6,917 nucleotides of DNA, from assembly GCA_007131435.1 (NCBI GenBank), contig SLQM01000230.1:1-6917 (forward strand), read 5' to 3'. The notes beneath the pieces were generated by a model. The model had not been told where the DNA came from. It searched no databases and was given only the letters and a program-made list of their open reading frames with translations. Made by a program: the position numbers and the translations under genes. Below are positions 1 to 5,529 of this stretch, one piece after another. This stretch comes from Syntrophomonadaceae bacterium (GTDB taxonomy: Bacteria; Bacillota; Dethiobacteria; DTU022). How positions within the stretch are numbered: position 1 is the first letter of the stretch; each line of letters begins with the position of its first letter.

Positions 1-182
1 CTGTATTTTTTTGGTATGTGACCGGGAGTAAATGCTTTTACTTCTTTACCCATGCTGCGTAACCCATCAGCCATAGCTAATAGCGAGCCTATGCTGTCCC
101 CGTCAGGCAGCATGTGCGATATAAGGTAAAATTTATTTTCATACTTTAGCGTGTCAATTATTTTTGCTTTGTCGCTCATCAT
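1..182 (-). CDS. nrnA: DHH-family bifunctional oligoribonuclease / pAp phosphatase NrnA, N-terminal part (cut by window edge)
   Basis: This is the first 60 codons of a gene that runs off the left edge. The visible protein has a short leader helix and then a beta strand ending in HMLPDGDSIGS. That is motif I of the DHH phosphoesterase superfamily (HxxPDGDxxGS), whose His and Asp residues bind the catalytic Mn ions. NrnA proteins hydrolyse 2-5 nt nanoRNAs from the 5' end and, in several Firmicutes, 3'-phosphoadenosine 5'-phosphate in the cytoplasm. Position directly after rbfA is the usual Firmicute location. Two ATG codons stand in tandem (182 and 179). A weak purine-rich AAGAAG lies 6 nt before the first, so I chose 182, but 179 is equally possible. 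The start lies inside the end of rbfA (26-29 nt overlap). The DHHA1 substrate domain and the DHH motif itself fall outside the window, so other DHH exopolyphosphatase-like members cannot be formally excluded. Confidence 0.85.
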   Translation of the reverse strand, partial: MMSDKAKIIDTLKYENKFYLISHMLPDGDSIGSLLAMADGLRSMGKEVKAFTPGHIPKKY

Positions 183-534
183 TGTTATCTTCTTTTTTTA
201 ATGATTTAAGAACTTTTTCTATATGTGCACCATATTCAATTGAATTATCAAGGTAAAAATTAACTTCCGGGATATATCTTAGCCTAATTCGACGCCCGAT
301 TTCACTTCTGATGAAACCCGAAGCCCTGATCAGGGTTTGTAACGTTTCCTCTTTCTCACTATCAGTCCCAAATATGCTTACATAAATTGATGCATAACGG
401 AGATCCTTTGACAGTTGAACATCGGTAATACTGGTCATCGCCGATACCCTTGGATCTTTAATCTCCTTATTAATGATCTGGCTTAAATCTTTCTTCATTT
501 GCTCTGCAACTCGCCGTATTCTATTTTCGGACAT
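154..534 (-). CDS. rbfA: 30S ribosome-binding factor RbfA
   Basis: RbfA binds the immature 30S subunit near the 5' helix of 16S rRNA and helps late maturation and cold adaptation in the cytoplasm. The 126-residue product has the whole single KH-like domain: N-terminal RIRRVAEQMKKDLSQII helix, KDPRV, the strand segment ITDVQLSKDLRYASIYVSI, the helix GFIRSEIGRRIRLRYIPEV and the closing FYLDNSIEYG. Length is close to the family norm (about 115-130). The last 15 or so residues are a charged Asp/Asn/Lys tail that overlaps the start of nrnA. The ATG is preceded at 8 nt by a good GGGAGG Shine-Dalgarno (543-548). The gene follows infB after a 57-nt gap and shares its transcript. In some Firmicutes ylxP (DUF503) sits between infB and rbfA; here it does not. 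Confidence 0.97.
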   Translation of the reverse strand: MSENRIRRVAEQMKKDLSQIINKEIKDPRVSAMTSITDVQLSKDLRYASIYVSIFGTDSEKEETLQTLIRASGFIRSEIGRRIRLRYIPEVNFYLDNSIEYGAHIEKVLKSLKKEDNNDERQSKNN

Positions 535-542
535 ACTATAAT

Positions 543-548
543 CCTCCC
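543..548 (-). promoter_or_regulatory. Ribosome binding site of rbfA
   Basis: GGGAGG stands 8 nt before the rbfA ATG. The 57-nt infB-rbfA gap (535-591) contains this site and an AT-rich 12-bp palindrome (574-585), but no convincing promoter or terminator. Confidence 0.8.
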
Positions 549-591
549 GTGTTTACCATATGCTAGTACGGCGTGATATATATCATTTGCC

Positions 592-2679
592 TTAACGGGC
601 CACCTGCTCCATTACATAAGCCTCTATTATATCCCCCTCATGGAGATCGTTAAAGTTTTCTATTAATATCCCACATTCATATCCAGTTAGCACTTCTCGA
701 ACATCATCTTTAAAACGCTTTAATGAATCTATGCTGCCATTGTCAAGGATTACTGTACCGTCCCTGATAACTCTTACCATAGCATTGCGAGTTATTTTGC
801 CCTCAGTTACATATGACCCGGCAATACTACCAAGTCTCGAAACCTTAAATAGTTGTCGAACTTCAGCCTGTCCAAGTATTACTTCTTTCATAACCGGTTT
901 TAAAAGCCCTGTGACAGCATTTTTTATATCTTCAATCGCCTCGTAAATTATCCTGTAAAGCCTTATATCAACTTCATCCTGTTCTGCAAGCTTGCGTGCA
1001 TTACTATCGGGCCTGACATTAAAACCGATAACAATAGCATTTGAAGCTGAAGCCAGCATGATATCAGATTCGTTGATAGCTCCAACACCGGTATGTATTA
1101 TTCTTATTTGTACTTCTTCCAGGCTAAGTTTAGCAAGAGCATCTTGGACAGCCTCAACAGATCCCTGGACATCAGCTTTTATGATCAGGTTCAAGTCTTT
1201 TACTTCACCTTCCTGGATCTGTTTAAACAAATCATCCAGCGTTACCCGCTGCACCCTTCTGCTTGCTTCTTTTAATTTATTAGCTCGTTTAGTTGCAACC
1301 TGTCTTGCAACCCTGTCATCAGAAACAACCTGAAAGCGATCTCCGGCAAGAGGCACTTCACCCAAGCCCAGTATTTCAACAGGAGTAGAAGGTCCGGCGG
1401 ATTCTATCCGTTCTCCCCTGTCATTGATCATAGCTCTTATTTTACCGGCAATAGTACCGCAAATCAGGGAGTCTCCAACCTTCAGTGTGCCATCCTGGAC
1501 TAAAACTGTTGCAACAGCTCCACGGCCTCGGTCAAGTTTTGCTTCAATTACTGTCCCCCTGGCTGATCTATCAGGGCTGGCTTTGAGCTCTCCTACCTCG
1601 GCCAGCAATAAGACCATTTCCAGTAGTTCCTCAATTCCGTCACCCCTAATAGCACTTACCGGAACAAATATTGTGTCACCGCCCCACTCTTCAGAAACCA
1701 GGCCATGCTCAGAAAGCTGTTGTTTTACTCGATCGGGGTTAGCATCAGCCTTGTCAATCTTGTTAATAGCCACCAAAATTGGCACCTGGGCAGCTTTCAC
1801 GTGGTTAATGGCTTCAATTGTCTGGGGCATTACTCCATCATCAGCTGCAACTACTAATACTGCTATATCAGTTACTTGCGCACCTCTAGCTCTCATAGCA
1901 GTAAAAGCTTCATGTCCGGGAGTATCGAGAAAAACAATTTTTTTATTATTCACGTCGACCTGGTAAGCTCCGATGTGCTGGGTAATTCCACCTACTTCGT
2001 CATCTGTGACTTTTGCGCTTCTTATTTTATCTAAAAGAGAGGTTTTACCATGATCTACATGTCCTAATACAGTAACAACAGGTTTGCGCAATACCTCTAG
2101 CTGATCGTCATCTCCAGCCTCTGACAATAACTCTTCTTCAACAGGATCTTCTATAAAATCAATTTCATAACCATATTCTTCCGCTAAAAGTTCAACTTCC
2201 TCAGCTGATAGCGGTTGATTTATATTAACCATCACACCCATATCCATTAAAAAGGTAATTAATTGTGCAGGTTCTGTATCAAAATGGCCTGCCAGTTCAG
2301 CTATTGTAACCTGGCCCTCAAGGCGAAGGCGCGGTTTTTTAGCTTTTAAAGCAGCTGCCCTCTTTTCCTCCTGGATAGCTTTACGGGCTTTTCTACTTGG
2401 TACAGGCTTTTCTTCTTCTACAGGCTTTTCTTTCTTTTTTTTAGGTGCAGGCTCTGATATGGTTTTCCCACTCTGCTCTTTCGGCACTCCTTCGGCTTCC
2501 TTAGCAGGCTTTTTGCCAGTTTGGCCTGTGAGGATAGCCATAACTTTTTTAGCCTCTTCATCGGTAAGAGTGCTCATGTGGTTATTTACACTTATATCCA
2601 TTCCTTCCATAACCTCTATCAGCTTTTTGCTGGTTGTCCCTAATTCCTTTGCCAGTTCATAAACTCTAACTTTACTCAA
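592..2679 (-). CDS. infB: Translation initiation factor IF-2, with TTG start
   Basis: IF2 is the GTPase that brings fMet-tRNA to the 30S P site and promotes 50S joining. The 695-residue protein has a first IF2_N domain (about 1-50), a short Lys/Glu/Pro-rich linker (about 55-115), a second IF2_N domain (about 120-175) and the G domain. G-domain motifs are GHVDHGKT (206-213), GGIT (230-233), DTPGH (252-256), NKID (306-309) and SAI (342-344). Domain II and the C1 and C2 domains follow, ending EAYVMEQVAR. Length suits the short-linker Firmicute type. The start is TTG: an in-frame TGA precedes it directly, a very strong GGAGGTGA lies 5 nt upstream, and the next in-frame ATG (codon 24) would cut the conserved N domain. 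The N terminus MSKVRVYELAKELG matches the MAKxRVYEYAK start of other IF2s. The gene follows ylxR by 31 nt with no ylxQ between. In the C2 domain, Ser622 and Phe656 occupy positions held by Cys and Tyr in Geobacillus IF2. Confidence 0.98.
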   Translation of the reverse strand: MSKVRVYELAKELGTTSKKLIEVMEGMDISVNNHMSTLTDEEAKKVMAILTGQTGKKPAKEAEGVPKEQSGKTISEPAPKKKKEKPVEEEKPVPSRKARKAIQEEKRAAALKAKKPRLRLEGQVTIAELAGHFDTEPAQLITFLMDMGVMVNINQPLSAEEVELLAEEYGYEIDFIEDPVEEELLSEAGDDDQLEVLRKPVVTVLGHVDHGKTSLLDKIRSAKVTDDEVGGITQHIGAYQVDVNNKKIVFLDTPGHEAFTAMRARGAQVTDIAVLVVAADDGVMPQTIEAINHVKAAQVPILVAINKIDKADANPDRVKQQLSEHGLVSEEWGGDTIFVPVSAIRGDGIEELLEMVLLLAEVGELKASPDRSARGTVIEAKLDRGRGAVATVLVQDGTLKVGDSLICGTIAGKIRAMINDRGERIESAGPSTPVEILGLGEVPLAGDRFQVVSDDRVARQVATKRANKLKEASRRVQRVTLDDLFKQIQEGEVKDLNLIIKADVQGSVEAVQDALAKLSLEEVQIRIIHTGVGAINESDIMLASASNAIVIGFNVRPDSNARKLAEQDEVDIRLYRIIYEAIEDIKNAVTGLLKPVMKEVILGQAEVRQLFKVSRLGSIAGSYVTEGKITRNAMVRVIRDGTVILDNGSIDSLKRFKDDVREVLTGYECGILIENFNDLHEGDIIEAYVMEQVAR

Positions 2680-2684
2680 TCAAA

Positions 2685-2692
2685 TCACCTCC
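2685..2692 (-). promoter_or_regulatory. Ribosome binding site that fixes the TTG start of infB
   Basis: GGAGGTGA, continuing into a matching T, pairs over about 9 nt with the 16S rRNA anti-Shine-Dalgarno tail. It ends 5 nt before the TTG (8 nt when counted from GGAGG). The exceptional pairing probably compensates for the weak start codon. An in-frame TGA lies immediately upstream of the TTG, so no longer start is possible. Confidence 0.88.
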
Positions 2693-2710
2693 ACAGGTTA
2701 AACCTCCCCG

Positions 2711-2998
2711 TTAGCATCTCTCTACTTCCGGTTCTATTGAAAATTTCATGTCAAGCTCTTCCAGTAGCTCAGGCGGGATTTGCTGCTGTAAGTTTTTTTC
2801 CAGCCTTTTTCCCTTTAGAGCCTTTTTAAGGCATGATTTAAGCGGGCAAATATAAGCGCCTCGTCCCGGTTTTTTCCCTGTATCATCATAGGCAATAACC
2901 CCTTCTGGGGTCCTAACTATCCGAACAAGTTCCTTCTTAGGTTTTTTTTCCTGGCAGCCGATACAGATCCGCAAAGGCACCTTACGCTTCTTAATCAT
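2711..2998 (-). CDS. rnpM: YlxR/RnpM family RNA-binding protein (RNase P modulator)
   Basis: This is a small basic protein of the YlxR (DUF448) family, usually encoded between nusA and infB. The Bacillus subtilis member has been reported to bind RNase P RNA and modulate its activity, hence the name RnpM. The 95 residues carry the family pattern: RKVPLRICIGC with Cys12 and Cys15, the stretch KKELVRIVRTPEG, then GKKPGRGAYICP with the GRGAY signature, and Cys51 and Cys56. The paired cysteines could form a metal or structural site. The C-terminal part is Lys-rich and then acidic. The ATG overlaps the nusA stop by 8 nt (ATGATTAA), and an in-frame TAA three codons upstream rules out a longer ATG-started form. 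A GAGGAGG motif lies about 12 nt upstream inside nusA, a somewhat long spacing that fits translational coupling. The L7Ae-like ylxQ that often follows is absent. Confidence 0.95.
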   Translation of the reverse strand: MIKKRKVPLRICIGCQEKKPKKELVRIVRTPEGVIAYDDTGKKPGRGAYICPLKSCLKKALKGKRLEKNLQQQIPPELLEELDMKFSIEPEVERC

Positions 2999-4229
2999 CC
3001 TTATTTAAATCCTCCTCAACCTGCCCTGCTTCTTTAGTTTCCCCGCCATTTATAATTTCTCCATCACCTTGAACACTATGATCATCGATAACCCCTGCTG
3101 CTCCCTGGGCTTCAACTATTTCTTGATCTTCAGAAGCAGATGTGTTTTCTTCTTTCTCCTTGTCATCTGATAAACCGATTGCTGATAGGCTTTTTTCAGT
3201 ATATTGTGTTTCGCTTGAAATATCTACTTTCCAGCCGGTAATTCTTGCTGCAAGCCGGGCGTTTTGTCCTTCTTTACCGATTGCAAGCGACAGTTGGCTG
3301 TCTGGGACCACAACAGAAGCTGATTTATTTTCCGAGTCAAGATAAACCGATGATACCTTGGCAGGACTTAAAGCATTTGCAATATATTCTTCTGATTCTT
3401 CACTCCATTTAACTATATCAATTTTTTCGCCCTTTAATTCATTGCTGATAGCTTGAACGCGGCTCCCCTTTGGGCCAACACAGGCACCTACAGGATCTAT
3501 ATCCTGGTTATTAGATGTAACTGCCAGCTTAGATCTAAAACCGGCTTCCCGAGCCGCAGCTTTAATCTCCACTATTCCTTCATAAATTTCGGGTACTTCC
3601 ATTTCAAATAATCTTTTTAAAAACCCGGTATGAGTTCTTGAAACAGTAATTTGAGGCCCTTTTGTAGTCTTTTTAACATCAACTATATAAGTTTTTACCC
3701 TTTCTCCCTGGCGGTAACGCTCATGCGGTATTTGCTCATCAACCGGCAATACAGCCTCTGTTCTTCCAAGATCTATTATGACGTTTCTTTGTTCAAAGCG
3801 GCGCACCAGGCCTGTAATAACTTCTTCTGTCCGGTCAACGAAACTTTCATAAATGAGTTCCCTTTCAGCCTCCCTAATTCTCTGTATAACTACCTGCTTT
3901 GCAGTTTGTGCTGCTATTCTTCCAAATTCCTTTGGTGTAACCTCCATTTCAACTGTGTCTTCAAGCTGGCAGTGAGGATCATAAACCCTGGCTTCATACA
4001 AGTTTACTTCCTGTTGTTCGTCTTCAACATTTTCTACAACTTTTAACTGGGAATACACCTTGATTTCTCCTGTATCTCTATCCAGTTCAACCCGAACAGC
4101 TGGAGCCGATTGGAAATTTCTTTTATAAGCCGATATCAAGGCTACTTCAAGCGCTTCAAAAAGTATCTCCTTGCTGATACCTTTCTCTTTCTCCAATGCA
4201 TCGATCGCTGCAAACAAATCTTTATTCAT
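2991..4229 (-). CDS. nusA: Transcription termination/antitermination protein NusA
   Basis: NusA binds RNA polymerase near the RNA exit channel, stimulates pausing and intrinsic termination, and takes part in rRNA antitermination. I chose the ATG at 4229 (412 residues) because MNKDLFAAIDALEKEKGISKE aligns with family N termini and GGAGGG lies 9 nt upstream. An ATG at 4253 would add only MKGGGQRP, which is the translated ribosome binding site. Domains in order: RNAP-binding N domain (about 1-126), S1 (about 138-198), KH1 with GPKG (252-255), KH2 with GKEG (318-321), then a 60-residue acidic low-complexity tail (about 353-412) rich in Glu, Asp and Gly. There are no C-terminal acidic repeat (AR) domains of the E. 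coli type. Its start overlaps the rimP stop by 8 nt (ATGAATAA), and its own stop overlaps ylxR. Confidence 0.97.
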   Translation of the reverse strand: MNKDLFAAIDALEKEKGISKEILFEALEVALISAYKRNFQSAPAVRVELDRDTGEIKVYSQLKVVENVEDEQQEVNLYEARVYDPHCQLEDTVEMEVTPKEFGRIAAQTAKQVVIQRIREAERELIYESFVDRTEEVITGLVRRFEQRNVIIDLGRTEAVLPVDEQIPHERYRQGERVKTYIVDVKKTTKGPQITVSRTHTGFLKRLFEMEVPEIYEGIVEIKAAAREAGFRSKLAVTSNNQDIDPVGACVGPKGSRVQAISNELKGEKIDIVKWSEESEEYIANALSPAKVSSVYLDSENKSASVVVPDSQLSLAIGKEGQNARLAARITGWKVDISSETQYTEKSLSAIGLSDDKEKEENTSASEDQEIVEAQGAAGVIDDHSVQGDGEIINGGETKEAGQVEEDLNKDD

Positions 4230-4743
4230 CGGCCTTTGCCCTCCCCCTTTCATTATTTAGTTTTGCCATACGTTCAATTTCCTGATTTGTAAACCACAAG
4301 TTGGCCCGTTCAATCAGGCTGAAAGGTATAAAAGTTTTTTCTCCATTTCCTTGCAATATTTCAAGATTTTCTTCAGCGACATTTATTATTTGCCCACTGA
4401 ATTTTCTGTTTCCGTTTATTGCTGTATTTGTTCTCAGCTTTACTTTTTCTCCTATATATTTTCTAAAGTGTTCTTTCTTTGATAGCGGTCTTTCAATGCC
4501 GGGTGATGAAACTTCTAAAGTATAAGCGTGAGCTATTGGATCATGCATATCAAGTAAACCCGAAACAGCCCTGCTTACTGTCTCGCAATCTTCAATTCCT
4601 ATACCATGTTCGGAATCTATAAATAAATTAAGATGTCCATGCTTTCCTGTTACATAATCTAAACGCAACAGTTCGTAACCCATGCCTTCAAGGGCCGGTT
4701 CTATCAATTCAATTAATAAAGATCTTGTTTCTTGCCTGGTCAT
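4222..4743 (-). CDS. rimP: Ribosome maturation factor RimP
   Basis: RimP assists assembly of the 30S subunit, acting on the S12/central pseudoknot region, in the cytoplasm. From the ATG at 4743 the protein has 173 residues. It has an N-terminal alpha/beta domain beginning with the helix SLLIELIEPALEGMGYELLRLDY, then LFIDSEHGIGIEDCETVSRAVSGLLD, the family signature LEVSSPGIERPL (76-87), and an SH3-like C-terminal domain (about 90-155). A charged tail of about 15 residues makes it slightly longer than usual. The start is supported by AAGGGA 7 nt upstream and by alignment to RimP N termini. A longer TTG-started frame to 4797 would only translate the leader hairpin. This is the first gene of the transcription/translation block, preceded by a 126-nt gap with promoter-like and attenuator-like elements. 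Confidence 0.96.
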   Translation of the reverse strand: MTRQETRSLLIELIEPALEGMGYELLRLDYVTGKHGHLNLFIDSEHGIGIEDCETVSRAVSGLLDMHDPIAHAYTLEVSSPGIERPLSKKEHFRKYIGEKVKLRTNTAINGNRKFSGQIINVAEENLEILQGNGEKTFIPFSLIERANLWFTNQEIERMAKLNNERGRAKADE

Positions 4744-4750
4744 AAAAATG

Positions 4751-4758
4751 TCCCTTCT
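4751..4758 (-). promoter_or_regulatory. Ribosome binding site of rimP
   Basis: AGAAGGGA lies 7 nt before the ATG at 4743 and supports that start over the upstream TTG. It starts only 6 nt after the leader hairpin, so hairpin formation or antitermination could affect access to it. Confidence 0.75.
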
Positions 4759-4764
4759 AACAGT

Positions 4765-4788
4765 AAAGAGTGGGAACCCCCACCCTCT
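4765..4788 (-). promoter_or_regulatory. Leader hairpin upstream of rimP-nusA, candidate attenuator
   Basis: In the transcript the arm AGAGGGTGGG pairs with CCCACTCTTT around a GGTT loop. This gives 10 pairs, of which two are G-U, and the inner eight bases of the downstream arm (CCCACTCT) are GC-rich. The stem is followed by TTTACTGTT, a short and interrupted U tract, so alone it would be a weak intrinsic terminator. As I recall, B. subtilis nusA expression is reported to be autoregulated through NusA-stimulated termination in the leader of the same operon. That makes the position suggestive, but the function here is inferred. It could instead be a residual terminator of the upstream glycosyltransferase gene or an RNA stability element. 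Confidence 0.6.
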
Positions 4789-4814
4789 GCAAATCAAACA
4801 ATTTCATCTTTTAT

Positions 4815-4843
4815 AATTTATCACATATAATCTTTGCATGCAA
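4815..4843 (-). promoter_or_regulatory. Candidate housekeeping (sigma-A) promoter for the rimP operon
   Basis: TTGCAT (4838-4843) as a -35 element is separated by 17 nt from TAAATT (4815-4820) as a -10 element. TG one base upstream of the -10 gives an extended -10 (TGATAAATT). The -35 matches the consensus TTGACA only in its first three bases, so the call leans on the spacing and the extended -10. The predicted transcript would start near 4808, just before the leader hairpin. The -35 lies in the 10-bp palindrome TTGCATGCAA (4834-4843). The rest of the 126-nt gap is AT-rich without other recognised elements. Confidence 0.4.
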
Positions 4844-4869
4844 GGTTTAGCTGAAAAAACGGGCACTAT

Positions 4870-5529
4870 TTATCCTTTATTGCTTTTTGAGCTTGAATCA
4901 ATTCTAAGCACGTACTTGAAGATTTCAAAATACATAACGGCACGTGCCCATATTCCCTTCAACAACCCAAGCTTCTCTTCTTTCATTACATGAGAAAGAT
5001 CCGCCAATTGGACTTCAACAGTTTCCATATTGTGCTCGTCGACATATTGATGTAAAGCAACTTCAATACCAAAACGACTAAGATCCAGGTCGGATATGTT
5101 TTCTAAAAGTTCTCTTTTCATGGCCCTCTGCCCTGAAAGAAATGGAGCAACCTTCTGGGCAATATCTGTTGCAACCCTGCCTTTTTCAAAAACACCGATT
5201 GCCATGATTGTTTCGTTTTCCAGCACAGGCTTTAATAGCTGTTGAATATGGTTGGCAGTTAATCCAATTAAATCAGCGTCCAGGATTAATATAACTTCAC
5301 CTGAACTACGCTTTAGACCTGCAATTACGGCTCCACCTTTACCGCGGTTATGCAGTAAGTCTATAGTTAAGACCTCTTTATAATTTTGCGCAGATTTAAC
5401 GGTATCATCTTCTGAGCCATCGCTGACAACAACTATTTCATTAACCAGATCAGACCTGGTTAAAACCTTGAGAACATTGCCAACTGTTTTCTCTTCGTTG
5501 TAAGCAGGAATAATTGCAGATACTTTCAT
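4870..5529 (-). CDS. Glycosyltransferase family 2 protein
   Basis: This is a GT-A fold family 2 glycosyltransferase of 219 residues, probably transferring a sugar from a nucleotide-sugar donor. Visible motifs are the N-terminal strand and loop VSAIIPAYNEEKTVGNVL (3-20), the donor-binding VVSDGSEDDT (34-43), the RGKGGA loop (62-67) and the metal-binding DAD (84-86) within ILILDADLIGL. An acceptor-side SGQRAMKRELL (132-142) and FGIEVALHQY (153-162) follow. The RGKGGA and SGQRA pieces recall dolichyl-phosphate sugar synthases and glucosyl-3-phosphoglycerate synthases; acceptor and sugar cannot be decided from this. There is no signal peptide or clear transmembrane segment, but the C-terminal helix around LLKGIWARAVMYFEIFKYVL is amphipathic or hydrophobic and may touch the membrane. 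I chose ATG at 5529, which overlaps the ispG stop as TGATG, over TTG one codon earlier. GAGGG lies about 10 nt upstream. Coupling to ispG is likely. Confidence 0.88.
   Translation of the reverse strand: MKVSAIIPAYNEEKTVGNVLKVLTRSDLVNEIVVVSDGSEDDTVKSAQNYKEVLTIDLLHNRGKGGAVIAGLKRSSGEVILILDADLIGLTANHIQQLLKPVLENETIMAIGVFEKGRVATDIAQKVAPFLSGQRAMKRELLENISDLDLSRFGIEVALHQYVDEHNMETVEVQLADLSHVMKEEKLGLLKGIWARAVMYFEIFKYVLRIDSSSKSNKG

Noticed and set aside
574..585. 12-bp palindrome TGATATATATCA in the infB-rbfA gap
   Set aside because: AT-rich, and one or two palindromes of this length are expected by chance in a 7-kb window; no promoter beside it.
1424..1966. 180-codon plus-strand open frame, plus smaller ones at 731-946, 992-1333, 2459-2662, 3651-4046 and 4301-4525
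   Set aside because: All lie opposite firmly identified genes, have no recognisable domains, and show Ser/Ile/Leu-rich antisense composition. I treat them as shadows.
4230..4253. Longer nusA starting at ATG 4253
   Set aside because: The added MKGGGQRP is the in-frame reading of the GGGGGAGGG ribosome binding site; NusA N termini align from MNKDLF.
4744..4797. Longer rimP starting at TTG 4797 (adds 18 residues, MICRGWGFPLFTVRRDIF)
   Set aside because: No ribosome binding site before it, it would translate the leader hairpin, and family alignment plus AAGGGA at 7 nt favour ATG 4743.
4834..4843. Palindrome TTGCATGCAA over the candidate -35 as a repressor operator
   Set aside because: Several 10-bp palindromes are expected by chance in this length and I recognise no known operator. 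It is noted only with the promoter.
4854..4859. T6 run just downstream of the glycosyltransferase stop as an intrinsic terminator
   Set aside because: No GC-rich stem precedes it in the transcript; only 2-3 scattered pairs can be drawn.
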